Notes under the pieces: generated by a model
The model's input: only the letters and a program-made list of their open reading frames with translations
Database searches by the model: none
What the model was told of the DNA's origin: nothing
Position numbers and translations under genes: made by a program
In this document: positions 35,205-47,877 of the stretch, piece after piece
Layout: each line of letters opens with the position of its first letter
Position numbering within the stretch: the first letter of the stretch is position 1
Assembly: GCA_008508345.1 (NCBI GenBank)
Contig: QNGE01001675.1
Span: 1-64,000 of the forward strand
DNA from: Paragonimus westermani
Taxonomy: Eukaryota; Platyhelminthes; Trematoda; Plagiorchiida; Troglotrematidae
DNA length: 64,000 nucleotides
Reading direction: 5' to 3'

Positions 35205-38070
35205 TTGTTACCAGAGTCCTTGAATCACAAAGATGTTTCTGCTTTAGACATTTTTAAAAGTATAATAATGATGTCGAACAAGAAAAATGCACTAAGTTTG
35301 TTGCTTTTCAATGCACGTTCGCTAATTAATAATATGTATATCTTTAGATCCTTCATATTCTCATATAATCCTTACATTATTCTAGTCACTGAAACTTGAT
35401 GCACCCCTGAGACTTCTGACTCACAACTAAACCTTATAGGCTATCACATGTTCCGCAGAAATCGTGGTGTAAGGCGAGGCGGAGGATGTTTGATCTACCT
35501 AAGGGAGCAATACTCTGCAACCGTACTCGATGAGCCATGTCTTGGTATGATAGATGATTCCTTGTGACTGTTAGTGTCGACTGGACCCTGTGAATTACTC
35601 TTAGGTTGTGTCAACAGACCACCTAACGCCACTCAGGACGACTTGACGAACTTTATTAACGGACTGAACTATTTATCAACCTTACATTCACAGTGCAAAA
35701 TAATTGGCGGAGACTTCAACGTGCCCAATATCTCCTGGACCTCTTTCACTGTCGCTGCAAGTCGAGCTGAGTTCCTTGCATGTGTCCAAGTAAACAGATG
35801 GCTCAAACATGTTCTAGCGCCTACTAGATAAGACCACACTTTACACTTAATCTTTACCACAGGCATCTCCTCTGCCAATGTATGCGTCTTGGAACAATTT
35901 CTAGTAAGTGATCACAACATAGTCGACTTCATGTTTGATATAAAAGCTGTTAAAGAGTAACCGTAATACACTACCTTCAAACTAAATTCGTCGACTGGAA
36001 CGTGTTCACCACACTGCTGAGATCTCTGGAATGGAGAACATTTTTTACCTCCTATCCTAGTATTGCAACCGAGGCATTTAATGAGCACTTCAGGTCTTGC
36101 ATGAACATCTTAGCCCCGCAAAAGTCAAAACACCGTAATGTGTACGGTAACTGCATAATTCTCACTCCAGAGGAGCAAGGCAAGCTCATAGGTCTTAAAT
36201 CACGGTACCGGAAAACATGCGTCTTATCTCTTATCATGCAAACGCATAAATTGTTCAATGAAATTGAATATAGAACCAAAATGCTACACATGATTGAAGA
36301 AGAACGTGCGCTTAACAGTACACTTGACGAGACGCAGGAATAATGGTTACACTGCAGAACAAAACCAATGTATATGATCCTGTAACAATCTGTGAGGATT
36401 TTAACTTATATTTTGCTGCTTCCTTCACCATTGAAGGACACATACTGCCCCCACCTCCTCCTGTAATTACAAGTACGTTCCTAAGCCATATCCCTGTTGA
36501 TGCATAGCTCATGCACTCTCAGCTATCATCAAAGTTTCTCACCTCCCTGATCCTGGTGGCATTCACCCTGTTGCTCCAAAACACGGAGGGGAAGATATCC
36601 CTCTATTTCTGCCTAATATTTGTATGCTCTCTCTGACATTAAGTTCCTTCCCTCTTCAGTGGAAAAACTCTACAATTAAGCTCCGCTATAAAAGTGGCTC
36701 GCGACATGAAGTCAGCAATTATCGTCCCATTCACCATATTTCAATTTGTTCTAGAGTGTTGGAAAGGATAATAAAACGCCGCATGGTCGAATTCTTGTTA
36801 TCACGAAACCTTATAAACCACTCCCAGCATGGGTTTCTCAGCAAGCGTTCTTGCATTACATGTTAGCTAGAATTTCTTAACCATGTGACAGAATCTACTG
36901 ACGCTGGAGAGGCGATTATAATTTTACTGTTGGACATGGCGAAAGCTTCCGATCGTGTGCCTCATATGCGTCTTCTGCTCAAACTAGCATTATTTTTTAT
37001 ACGTACTTCATTACATAGCTGGTTTTTTCATACCTTACAGGCCGCACACAAACAGTGGAAATAGGAGACAAGAGCTCAACGCCCAGACCAGTTAGTAGTG
37101 GGGTGATACAAGGAGGTGTTCTGGGACCGTTACTCTTTCTCACATATATAAACGATATATGTCAAGTTATCAAGCATGGCAAACTCTTCCTATTCGCTGA
37201 TGATATCAAACTTGTTTACAGCTTTCCTCTTGGCAATCTAAATCCATGTTTAGAAAGCATACGGAAGGACGTCATGTCATTAGAGATTTGGTGTCAAAAT
37301 TGGCTGATGAAATTTTCAGCCAAAAATCCACTATCGTTGTGCATGGTTATCACGTACCGGATGGCTCTATAGAGCTGGACGGTCACAGCATATCAACCGC
37401 CAACTCAGTACGTGACCTGGGTTTACGCTACTCAAACTCATTCAACTTCGCAGAACATATATCGTTCCTAGTCGCCGAAACCAGAAGGACGGTAGGTTAC
37501 ATTAAACACTCATTCTTTCTACCTGCTGCACGATTACACCTTTATGAACCATGTGCACGATCCCAGTTTGAGTACTGCACGTTCATATATGGCCACCTGT
37601 GCAAGTCGGATAGGCTAACTCTGGAAAGCCTCCAATGTGCATTCACGGAAAGCTTATCGGGTTATCCATCTTCTCTGAGCTACAGAGAACGCCGCTGGAC
37701 GCTTGCACTCGATCTTCTCTGTCTACGGCGACTCAAGGTCAACCTTGCACTCATGGATAATCTGGTCTATGGCAGTAAATTCACCGTCAGCTTCGCGACT
37801 AGCTTAAAACACAGGCCAAAGTATAACCTCAGGAACAAGGACTTCACCTTGGCAGCTCTTAAATCTCGGAAAAAACCGCGTTCAAGTTTGTTCCCAGTGA
37901 AATATTCCTACATTCTAAACAAACTGCCATATGCAATTACGTCCAGTAAGAATATACACCAACTCGAACGAAACTTAGAAACTTTCCTACAAATGACAAA
38001 CGTCATGTCCATTTTGAAGCTCAACTTGTCCGTGGACGTTATCTTTCAAAACGGACTTGATAACATCTGA
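35205..38070 (+). pseudogene. CR1-like ORF2: endonuclease and reverse transcriptase, broken
   Basis: The endonuclease is of the APE type. LLLFNARSLINNMYIF and ILVTET lie near 35298-35397, GCLIYLREQYSA near 35488, GGDFNVPNISW near 35705 and VSDHNIVDF near 35907. RT blocks are SNYRPIHHISICSRVLERI (36714) and HSQHGFLSKRS (36820), then SGVIQGGVLGPLLFLTYIND (37088-37158) and the catalytic FADDIKLV (37194). The C-terminal domain (37246-38070) includes YGHLCKSDRLTLESLQ and ends at NGLDNI. Stops at about 35399, 35568, 35831, 36343 and 36866 plus frameshifts disable it. Confidence 0.87.
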
Positions 38071-39299
38071 CAAAAATGCCTGTTTTGCGTGCTGTCAAGT
38101 CACGCACCTATCGGACCGATCAAAACCACCGCTTTTAGGATAGATGTTTTACCTTTTGACTTGCCAGCGAATAAGATAACATGTTTATGGTCAACACATA
38201 TAGGTGTCAATATAAATGCCCGTTAGTAACAACCCATACATCCTGGTACACCCTTACCCCATAATTGCTAATAGCTTGTGTGTCTGTGTTGTAAACCACC
38301 CTGCGAAAGCTGTGCATGTTGAAATTGTTTGGAAAAAACCCAACCCGTTCGTTTCATGACTGCATGATAAACTTGAGTCGTAACTCTTCCTTTCCCTCCC
38401 CTGATGAACCACCAGGCAACCCCTCGGTATTGTCAAACATTCTTCCCATTCTATATACCGTCTGTACAATAATAATGGACATCTAAATTCGGCAATAATC
38501 GTACACTAGGATTAGCTTATAATCGATCTCCTTTTGCGATATTCAAGAACAGCTGTTCGCATGTAGTATACATTTCATCAATCAAACACAATGCTACTAA
38601 CGTCACATAGAAGGTTATGTCAGGATATCACATGTTCAATTGTCTGTCATGGCTCACATAGTCAGTTTCACCTTATCCCGTTTATCGCATAATTCCTCTT
38701 TCCATTCATGGTTTCACTGATATTTCCCGCGCGAGAAAACATCCCACCCCACCAGGACTCTTAAAATTCCACAATGGTTGTGCATATCGCGAGCTCAGCG
38801 AAATTCTTGGGAATTTGAGCGAAGATTGACGTCCGGTCGAGAGGTCCATGAGTTCCTCGGAAAGTATAAGCGTCCCCACCTTGCCCACATAATGAAAAAT
38901 TTTCTGCACTTTTTCCGGGACAATCTACATGGAATAATGGTCAAATTCTTCGCCAATACACCCTTTCCATCCTCCAACCACCGTTTTTTGGCACGACCTT
39001 GGGCATCAGGCCAGCGATCACCTTGTGGAATCCAAATTGATGTAACAAATCAATTATTTCATCGAATTGTGCGGACCCCAAGCACTATATTCTCAGAAAC
39101 ATGAAGCTCGAAGTTTCCTGCCTGAAGTTGAATTTTCCCTTCATATAATGTCTGTTTTTGTCTGTTTTTCTGCTCTACTCACATAGCTGACTCGTTGTAC
39201 AATTTTCAAATTTGTTGTTCAATTATGTATATGCTAAAACTCATTACGTTGGTCACGCTCTCCTGAGTGTGTTTCCCACAAATGCGTCTAGAAATATAC

Positions 39300-41799
39300 A
39301 AATGTTATATTAAACATCGTTCACAATTCATCAAGTTTCGTCATCTATATGGAAGTCAAGTCTCCCGTTATGTTGGTTTTCAGGTAGATGTTATCCCCTC
39401 CTACAAGTGGTTGCAAATGACATTATCATGTGACCGTTTGCACGTTTGGTGCATATGCGACTACGCAAAATTGTGGGATGTTCCCCACCCTACCGCTGAG
39501 GGCTTTGAGCCCTCAACTCTGTTTACTGTATCGAATTGTTTTTAACTCGACTGAGGTCACCTGGTAATCATGCGGGCGCTTAATGTTTAAGATGCCAGAT
39601 AACTATCTTGGTATTGGAAGGTGTCCTTATCAAAATGCCGTTCAGCGGAATTAGGAATGATAATTGGCATATAGTCCGGACGCTTCAGGTACAAGTTTCA
39701 CATCGTCCCTCGTACTTCTTTATTCTCAATATTGTTCGTGGTAAGTTCCATTTGATGGGTGAGCTACCAGTGTGAAATTATGTTAAACCCCTGGACATTG
39801 TCCACAACTCAGGTCATTTGGGAGTGACAGCTGTTTGTGTGAACATGTTACCGTGAACCCCAGTGTACCAGTTGCTCCTCAGGCTTTCGCGAACAGTCGA
39901 CGGCTGTCAGTTATGCTGTCTGTGATTAGTTTTGACAGTGCGGAAAGCGTTTAGGAATGAATCGGACCGTATTATGTGACTTACAAAGCTTCAGTGTTAT
40001 AACTGGTAATTGTTCAAGTCCAGTAGACTACCCGTCCCAGTTCACACTTATCCTCCAAGGTACCCACGAGGCGATGGCTATGAGAAATGACCCACTAATC
40101 TTCGGAGAACGGCATGCAATTGTGTGCTCCAAACGATAGATGACACTTAGGGTGAAATAGTTGTGCATTTCGGTGAACCCGAGGACATCCTACGTTGAGG
40201 TGATTTGTACTGTAAAACAAGACGACGACGCATGTTCAGACAACCCATGGGCACCTGCCGTTGAACTCGGTAATTGTCCCAGTGACGTGCATATAAAATG
40301 TCTTTAATACGCAGTACACAGTAAGGACTGACGTACTGGCATGGAATATTCCACAACTCACCGTGAGCGTGGCTCGTCAAGGAATGGTGTGTCATCTCCA
40401 ACAAACCCGTGACCATTTTGAAGGAGGAATTCTGATCTGGAACCCAATGGTGTTGAGCGGCTACTAATCACTTCATGAACTGAAATGTTGTAAATCACAT
40501 AATTCATTGCCAAACGTCTACTGCATTCCAGAAACTGACCACAGGCAGTGTAACTCAGAACTACCAGCTATTAATGGGTCACAGACGGATGCGTTGGGAT
40601 TGTCGGCAATGTGTTCATACAGGCAGATATGGTTTGAGAAGACTGTTTTTTCATGAACCAGGGGTCTTTGTGTCATTACTCAGGCCGTATGTCAGCTCCA
40701 TCCTAAACACTGTGTGCGAGCTTGGAGTACGTATCTGTTCAAGGGTGTAAAAGAGCCAGAATGAATGCAAAACCGCCAGTCATGGTTGTTTGTGAGATTT
40801 AAAAATATGGACCAACATTGCAGACGGATACACTCGAACTTTTTCTAGGGGCAAAACGCAAACACGGATATTGGATCGAAAATTTTGAGAGATTTGGGGA
40901 GGACAGGAGATTGTTTGAACAATACGTAGAGACAGAGATGCAGAAACAAGTGGGTAACGGAGATAAAAGTTGCTTTGTAATTAAAATCCAAATAAGCCGC
41001 CAGTTGAGTTTCTGAGAGAACCAGAAAGGTGTGTTCACAACTTTTCCTTTATAACGCCAAGCCATACTACATTGGCGGCGCTACTGGTTAGCCCGAAAGT
41101 TCGCCATCCGAAGTGTAAATATGATCTTTGGGAAACAGGTTTGGGTTGAAAACCCGCAAGTGCCACTAAATGAACCCTTTTCTATGTCAGAATTCAATGC
41201 TGACCACTGCAAGTCCACTTTCGTAATCATTTGGTATACGTACCTGAGTTAGCAATTGTCGTAGTGCAACTTATTGAAGCATGAACACTATGACGCCACA
41301 TGAGATTTGTAATCTAACCGGTATTCTTTCATCATGAAGCCTGACAGAAGAGCTGGCGTAGTTTCACCTGATAAAACTGATCACTTCATGAAGATGTCGT
41401 TGATTCTATCAGATAGCTCAAAGCTTTGGGAAACGCGAAAAGATAGATAAATTAGCAGCACTAGAGAACCCCTTTCCAACTTGCTCCACGTAATGACAGG
41501 GCCACAGGTTATCGATGTTCACACTTTCGAGCGTATCGGATAGAAGGAGACCGTCATTCCACGTTTGCACGTTCTTCTCTAATTCGCAAAGACGGAGTGT
41601 CATTATGACGGACCCTAGACATGTGCAGTTCGTTGTATAATGCTCCAGCGAAATGGCCATCAAAGATGTTAGAAACAATTAGATCAAAACTAAATCTTTG
41701 TGGCTTAAAGAACACCTTCGAATTTGTGAATTCAGCCGGTTGACTGAGTGTCGAGGACAACGTTGTCCTTGGATGTGAATTCCGTATTCTCTAGTGTTC
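39300..41799. other. No gene recognised
   Basis: Only short frames are present, none with a recognisable family motif or convincing splice sites. Two adjacent blocks near 39740-39860 and 40140-40210 share short phrases (GTGAAAT, GGACAT, GAGGTGA) and may be old duplicated repeat DNA. Confidence 0.4.
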
Positions 41800-42121
41800 A
41801 ATTACAAGAATCTACTGACAACATCTACGCATATGTCGGGTACAGTCAAAATAATGCCGGAATTACAGGGGAAGATGCCAAGAACTACTGTTGTTTTGCA
41901 CCCACAATGATGAATTTCAGTTGAACGGAGAGCCATATAAGAGGAAAGATGGGGCAACGCTGGGCTTGCCTCTAGACCCGCTACACGCAGACATGTCTGC
42001 GGCCCAAGTGGAGACCACTGAGCCCATTGTAGCTGAGTGCAGGCCTCATAAGCGCCGTGTGTACGACATTTTTGCTTCGCTTCAAACGTTGAGGACCTCC
42101 CAGCCACACTGGATCTGTTAA
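41800..42121 (+). pseudogene. Penelope-like element RT fragment
   Basis: The frame around 41891-42121 reads FQLNGEPYKRKDGATLGLPL, then DPLHADMSAAQVE and VYDIFA. This matches the Penelope-like pattern in which F-F-N-...-Y-Q-DGVAMGSPLGP-LAD-FM--E is followed by RYVDDIF. The catalytic box is damaged (RVYDIF). Upstream, a shifted frame (GRCQELLLFCTHND) carries the preceding block. No GIY-YIG domain or hammerhead motif was seen nearby. Confidence 0.6.
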
Positions 42122-42635
42122 ACGAACAACACTAGAATAAAAAGCAATAACAAGATCCATCCAATAGAAAAAACATGGACGAGTCAGTAGACACACCTTC
42201 ACTGTCTTGTTAAGGTTCAAGTGAAACCTGGTACGTTGTCTGTTGAAGAGAGCGCAGAAGATCTATAAATCGAACAATTTCCGGGAGGAGGTGAGAGAAT
42301 CAGAGAATCACTCAATGAAAGTGGGGAACCTGAGAGATTCAAGGAAAACCTCTGCATCCCTGTATAAACCTTGGACTCGTTCAAATAGGATAGAAACAGC
42401 CCATTTTCTTCTGACTGTCTTATAGAGTTGAGGTCAACGACAAGATAATTGGTCGCACGCCTCCAAACGATGTAGAAATTGCCTACACAAAAACGAGACT
42501 TGTTGCACCGTTTGAGACCTGGCCGATACCGGAGATACGTTTTGGGGACAGTTCGCCCAAGTTCCCTTCATCTTTCTCTATTTACTTTCAAACTTGTTGT
42601 CAGGCAGGCCACGTTCGAAGAACCTAAAGTTGACA

Positions 42636-42727
42636 TGTGATACTCGGAATTAAAAACTTCGAATAGTCCTAGGAACCGCAATTGAATTGAAGCCTCCTCT
42701 CGGTTCAAGAATACTGCTTGGTGTTTC
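42636..42727 (-). repeat. Residual 3' LTR end of Gypsy-4
   Basis: TGTGATACTCGG at 42636 and the following 80-90 bases match TGTGATACTTGG at 45379 onward in the same orientation. This gives the two LTR ends of the minus-strand element between them. The rest of this LTR and the integrase are missing. Confidence 0.6.
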
Positions 42728-42795
42728 TTCTTAATATCTCAAGACCAATTCTAGGTCATCGCGGTAATTACCGTGCCATAATAGTTTTCAGGTGC

Positions 42796-43424
42796 CTTGA
42801 TCAAGTCCTCTCGGCCTATTGGAATGGGTGACAAGGCAAGTAAACAAGCCGCAGCAGCTGAAAAACTGAAATACTGTGATAAAAATCCGCTTGAGGAATC
42901 TGTTTACCAGAAAGGTGGACGATTTCACAGTCGTACGCTGCTAGAACTGGACTACATCGCTACATCATTGCCGCTGATGATTTGGCAGTTGATTTATGGG
43001 GGTCAAACAAATAATGTAGACCTTGGGGGTGTGTTACAATTTTAAAGCTGAGACCAAACATATACTTATGCAGCTTCTTGACAGCCCAGCAGACTGCCAA
43101 CGCCTCCTTTTGTGTTTGTGAATATCCTTGATCAGCCTTATTCAACAAACATGGTATGCAAATGATCGGATGTCCTTCCTGTTCCAACATAGCACCAATG
43201 CCATCACTGAATGCATCTGTGATCGGCGTGATAACTTCAGACAGAAAATGGGGCTAACATCGGCTGTTTACTCACAACTTGTATCAATTCTCGCGGAAGA
43301 CTTTCGTCTTTTTGAGTCCATACCGTGTTTCTGTTGATTGACCTGCAAACAGTGGTTGTGATTTCGTCAAAAGTTTGGGGTGAAACGAAAATGGTATTGC
43401 AGACATTCCATCATTTATCGCGGT
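42796..43424 (-). pseudogene. Gypsy-4 RNase H, degenerate
   Basis: The minus frame 43190-42960 reads ADQGYSQTQKEALAVCWAVK and KLHKYMFGLSFKIVTH, the RNase H block that follows RT in Mag/K02A2.6-like Gypsy elements. It then passes into a stop-rich stretch. No integrase follows. Confidence 0.72.
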
Positions 43425-44128
43425 TAACCTTGGTCCCTTGGTGATATAATGGTAACCAAAGATTTGTACCGGTCGTGGTCCAGCATGTATCTTTTATCAC
43501 ATATGGTAAATCCAAGAAAACTCAGTTCCCGCTCTTGAAACACACACTTGGATGTCTTTGTGGCGACGTTCTTATTCCTGAATCGTTCCAGAAGTGAAAT
43601 TAGGCTCAACTCATGGTCCTCTGCATTGTCGGCGTATATGATTACATCATCTTGATGGGCTTGTACTCCTGGTAAATCGGTAAGTACTTCATCAACCGCA
43701 GCCTGAAATATCCCTGCTGATACGTGTAATCCAAACGGTGGACAAACGCACTGAAATAATCCCCAAGGGGTGTTAATCGTAGTGATAGCCTTAGAATCAT
43801 ACTCCAACGGAATTTGCAAGTATGTTTTTGTCAGGTCAATCCTAGAAAACACTTCGCTACCGTGCAGAGCTTTCATAAAATCCTTCGACCCCTCTGTTGT
43901 TGCTGAACACTTCTTCAGCCTTGGATTAAGCGGTATTCTATAGTCACCAGATATCCGAGGTGATTTACCATATTCTTTCACAACCACGACGATTGTTGTG
44001 GCCCATGCTAATGAGTTAACCTGCAAGATTATGTCATCTTCCTCCAACCTGTTGAGAGCACTATGCACATGTCCTCTCATCCCATAAGTTGTTAGTCGGC
44101 GCTCCAGAAAAACCGGGTCCCCTTGCAC
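43424..44128 (-). pseudogene. Gypsy-4 reverse transcriptase, 234-aa frame
   Basis: This long open frame contains RT blocks ISGDYRIPLNPRLKK, EVFSRIDLTKTYLQIPL, INTPWGLFQCVCPPFGL, and the catalytic region VQAHQDDVIIYADNAEDHE (QDD in place of YLDD or YVDD), then VFQERELSFLGF. The pattern is that of Mag/K02A2.6-type Gypsy elements, distinct from Gypsy-1 and Gypsy-2. It is flanked by protease upstream and RNase H downstream on the same strand. Confidence 0.85.
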
Positions 44129-44324
44129 CTCCAGTTTTGGCTGGCTCCACTTACATTCCCCCTGAAAGTTGTAAACACTGAACGATCAGGTTGCGTGACT
44201 GGGCTTGATACCCTTCATTTGGACCACTTTCGCAATTAGCATTTAGTGAAAGAGCACAGTTGGACTGTTTCAAAGCCTTCAATTCCAGGCTGGCTAGACT
44301 TCCTTCCGACACCAAGAAACGCGG

Positions 44325-44603
44325 TCAAATCAGCCCATTATCATTAATAACAATCACTACATCAGTTTCATCCATCAAAGCTAACCGATTGCCAGTAACT
44401 CCACGTACTTTCATCGTTGTTGGTTTGAGTTGAGCATCAGGGGACAGGCGATTCAGTAGCAGTTTGGAAGTATTGGATTCGCTACTTCCTGTGTCCATAA
44501 TAAATTCATACTTACATCCTGATTTGAACTTGAGGCATCTGTGAATAGATGGCTCAGCCATGGGTTTCATTTGCGATGAATAAACAGCAGTGGGTGGTTC
44601 CAT
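44325..44603 (-). pseudogene. Gypsy-4 aspartic protease
   Basis: The motif FIMDTGSSESNTSKLLL near residue 34 is a retropepsin active site (DTGS). VRGVTGNRLAL follows as the flap-proximal region. The frame closes before RT. Confidence 0.72.
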
Positions 44604-44678
44604 AGCATTTGTCTCTCTAACTTTACTCAGGTGACATTACTGACTTCTATATACCCTCTTGATATGATCGGATCCATC

Positions 44679-45378
44679 TCATAGATGGCATATAGAATTG
44701 ATAAATAGGTAAGCTGATCGTAATGTTGACTCGCCATGCAAGAAACACTTGTTAAATTTCTTTTGACAAGGATTGATTATGGGTGCATGAGAACGCCTGT
44801 TCACTGGTTCACCTTGGGTGGCAGTATGCGCTTTGGTCTTCTGAAATAATACCAAGTTCGAATCAGCAGTAGCGGCACTGATGTCATCCATCTGCTCGCA
44901 GATATCTCGGGCGTCTTGGAAGGTCAAAGTTTGTTTGAACAGCAATTCACGCTGAAGATCGGCGTCAATCGATCACGTAGATGTTACTTCAACTTGTCAC
45001 CGGAGTTGCAGGGAGAAGCTTGTTGCTGAATTTGTCGAATGAACTCACGGAAGGTCGCGCTAGTTAAACGCACTAATGAATTAAACTTAGCCCGTAATGT
45101 GGCCTGAAATTGACAGGAAGCACGTGCTTTACGAGCACTTTCTACAAATCGTCAACTGGCAACGAGGCCGGGACATTCGTATAAGCCAGGTTCATCAGTA
45201 ACGAATGTAGTTCACGATCACCAGCGGTAACGAAGAAAGTTGACTAGTTTTCCTTCCTCACATCACGATGAATGCTGCACCACAGTTCTAACCTTTCGAC
45301 CCATTCCTCGATTTCACTTGCACCAGCATGAGGATTTAAGTGATCAAATGAAAGCAGTTCCAGTCAGTGGTGCCAATT
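44679..45378 (-). pseudogene. Gypsy-4 gag and primer binding site
   Basis: Just inside the LTR end at 45379, AATTGGCACCACTGACTG (45361-45378, minus strand) is a plausible primer binding site. Gag follows in broken frames: NPHAGASEIEEWVERLELWC (about 45330), RELHSLLMNLAYTNVPASLP, then TFQDARDICEQMDDISAATA (44945-44679). The zinc knuckle region is degenerate (NKCFLHGESTLRSAY), with Cys positions lost. Confidence 0.72.
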
Positions 45379-45480
45379 TGTGATACTTGGAACGAAGAAC
45401 TTCGAATAGTCCCAGAAATCGCACTTGAATTGAAACATCTCACGCGAGTAATAAGGAGAAGACATGGTACTGGTGGCAGT
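45379..45480 (-). repeat. 5' LTR end of Gypsy-4
   Basis: It shares TGTGATACT[C/T]GG and about 85 further bases with 42636-42727. The outer boundary of this LTR is not defined. Confidence 0.6.
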
Positions 45481-47877
45481 AGGCAGTTGTTATTCATGAG
45501 TTGAGGCGCTTAATTTACGAATGTACAACAGTATTAAGAAAAGCACAGTCTGTAATTGGTTGATCGTATTAACACATACAAAGTTATAACCTGTATGTTG
45601 ATTGGTGGAATACGGAACAGAGAAATTGGCGACTAATAGAAGGCACAACACTGAGACCGTTCGTCCAATCCTGACCTTGTATCTTTACCGCGATGTTTGG
45701 ATTGGCCGTCTGTCAGATCTTCTGTTGTGTCGGGATTTGGATAAGCGGTGAATCCAGTAGATCCCAATCACACCGCTATTGGAGTGGATCGTGACTAACC
45801 ACGGAAACGGCTTGTTAACAGTTTATCAAATCCCATCCCCACTGCCACCGAACCAACCCGGAGGGAGCCTTTCGGGTCATCTGCAAGGTTCGTCAATCTT
45901 GCGTCGGAGCAATAAGTGTGTTAGTGTTATCAACGACAAAAGCTAGTGATATGAGACCTCATAACCTCTGATTGTGCTCAAAAACAACTTGCAAACACTC
46001 CACCCTCTCTGGCCAATCATCCTACATTCACTTGGAACCCGAGCACGTGTGAATCACTGGGCACTGATAAACGGATATCTCATGAAGGGCACGTGTGACA
46101 CTTCAACGCATTCAACAACACTCACATCCTTCCTCAATAGACCGTTAGTCGCACCTCTTCTGTAATTTTAATGTCTTGTTGGACACACTACTTTTCATAA
46201 ATTAACTCGCAATTGCCCTGTGTAACTATAACAGCCCGATGAGAATTACTTAACAGAGGTGTTCGCAAAATTGACTTCTTACATAACAATTGAATTGTTA
46301 AAGGGTTTATCTCAAACCGACAAGCAGCTATTCACCCGCAAAGGCAAACAAACTCTCCGATGACGTGATTCAACTCTGGAAGTCACATTGCAAAAGTGAA
46401 CTAGGGCCCATTCTTTCGCCCTTTGATTCGCTAGCCTTTGGAGTGAGTTGCCGCTAGCCTCAGTGACATGTGATTTCAATTACGAGCTCTATGGATTCCG
46501 ACTGTCGGCGTTTCGTCCTTTTCCCCCCGAATTTCTCCTCTCGTCGGGACTCTCTTCTATTAATCCTATCTCAAAGTCAGTTCCCCGCTATTCGACCTTA
46601 AGCTCAAATTTTCCCGTCATTAAGCCGACACATTTCAAAGGTCAGTAAGTCTTTGGGCAAACTTTATTTCTTGTCCACTTACTGATTGCGCAACTTTCGG
46701 CTTGAGTGCAAGCAGTAAAAGTTATGCAGGTGGATGTGGGAGAAACCTTAGCGCTACCATACGCTAACCGCCTAAGGGGACGAATTTGAACGGAAACTCT
46801 AGTGGACATTCAGAATTCGAATTAGCGTCGGAATAAAATGGGCGACGTTCCCAGCGCGAATGGCTGGAACATTGTTTTTCCATGAAATGCAGCCGTGGGT
46901 TGAAGGTAGCCCGTATTCATTGTACGGCCACGATTAAAGCTGCGGTGCCCATTCCAACACATTAGCTTTGATGTTAGTGTTAAGTTTACGTTCATAAGGT
47001 AACTTGAACGGGTATGGTGGTACCAACAAGGCAACCATCATGTCGCAGGTAGTTCAAAATCTTGGGGAAGTCGAAGGTTTTCGCACTACCTCATTCCTCT
47101 GGAAGGGTGTCTAATATAAGAAGCCTTCTGCCTATATATTATTTAATTCTGTGTAACAGCTGCTGCCTTGATGACCAGCCACCTGCGAGTCATCCAACTT
47201 GAAAACGCCATCTAAGGACACGACAGAGAGTGTAATTTCTTCATGGCGCATGCACAATGTCCTGTGGCGCTGAAGGTTTTCCTTCTTTGACCCGGAAGGC
47301 TGTCACTATGTGTCGGGTTGCATCCGAAACAAAGAAAGTTGAGGTGCTCAAACACTACAGAGAATGTAGACAACTTAACGCCCGTCCATCATCGCCTGGT
47401 GATGTTCACAATTGTGAGCGGAGTTATCCTGCGCAATATGATCTATGAAGGTTAAATTGGGAGAAACCGGTAGCTGCTGGTTCACAGAGGTGTGGTATAA
47501 ACGTGATGAATTTTGAACTGCACAGTAAATCCCAAATGAAGAATAAACTGTTCGAGATAACTCGCAAGAAAATGGATGTGCATCCTCGAGGATACAGGGG
47601 AGTTGGTCAGGTAGAGATGCAGAAAACAAGGCCGTGAGAGACTTGATGTTTTGAGCCAGTGAATGCTGCTTAGTTGATGGATGGATTGTCATATTGCAAG
47701 GTAAGGTAACAATGACGGGTATGAGGAGGTCGATCAAAACCGCGAGCTACTGGCCAAAACTTCCAGGATTTGCTCGATGGCCAGAAGATGTTCACACAGT
47801 TGCTACAGCTGTTTCTTGACACAGTATGCTTGCACTAACACTAACTCGCAAGGTCTGACCTCCGCAGGGACGTGAGA
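45481..47877. other. Unassigned, probably retroelement-derived
   Basis: No gene is supported. A pyrimidine-rich stretch (46490-46640) has the look of an LTR. The minus frame 47034-46822 begins CWYHHTRSSY with other faint likeness to the CHCC finger of CsRn1-type Gag, but the match is too weak to call. It is also in the wrong order to belong to the integrase at 47878-48849. Confidence 0.35.

Larger units (their letters stand above)
33285..39299 (+). mobile_element. Nearly full-length CR1-like LINE, 6.0 kb, inactivated
   Basis: The order is a 5' leader (33285-33731), ORF1 (33732 to about 34675), ORF2 with endonuclease and reverse transcriptase (about 35205-38070) and a 1.2-kb 3' UTR. It lies just after the tail-only copy at 32392-33280. 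Frames in ORF2 are interrupted several times, so it cannot encode a full protein. The last 1.46 kb is shared with the insertion in Gypsy-1, which implies recent activity of this family. Confidence 0.85.

Noticed and set aside
38395..38430. CTGATGA motif as a possible hammerhead ribozyme core
   Set aside because: No GAAA partner or stem arrangement follows. The other CTGATGA sites (22408, 33300, 37310, 60045) also lack the required core.
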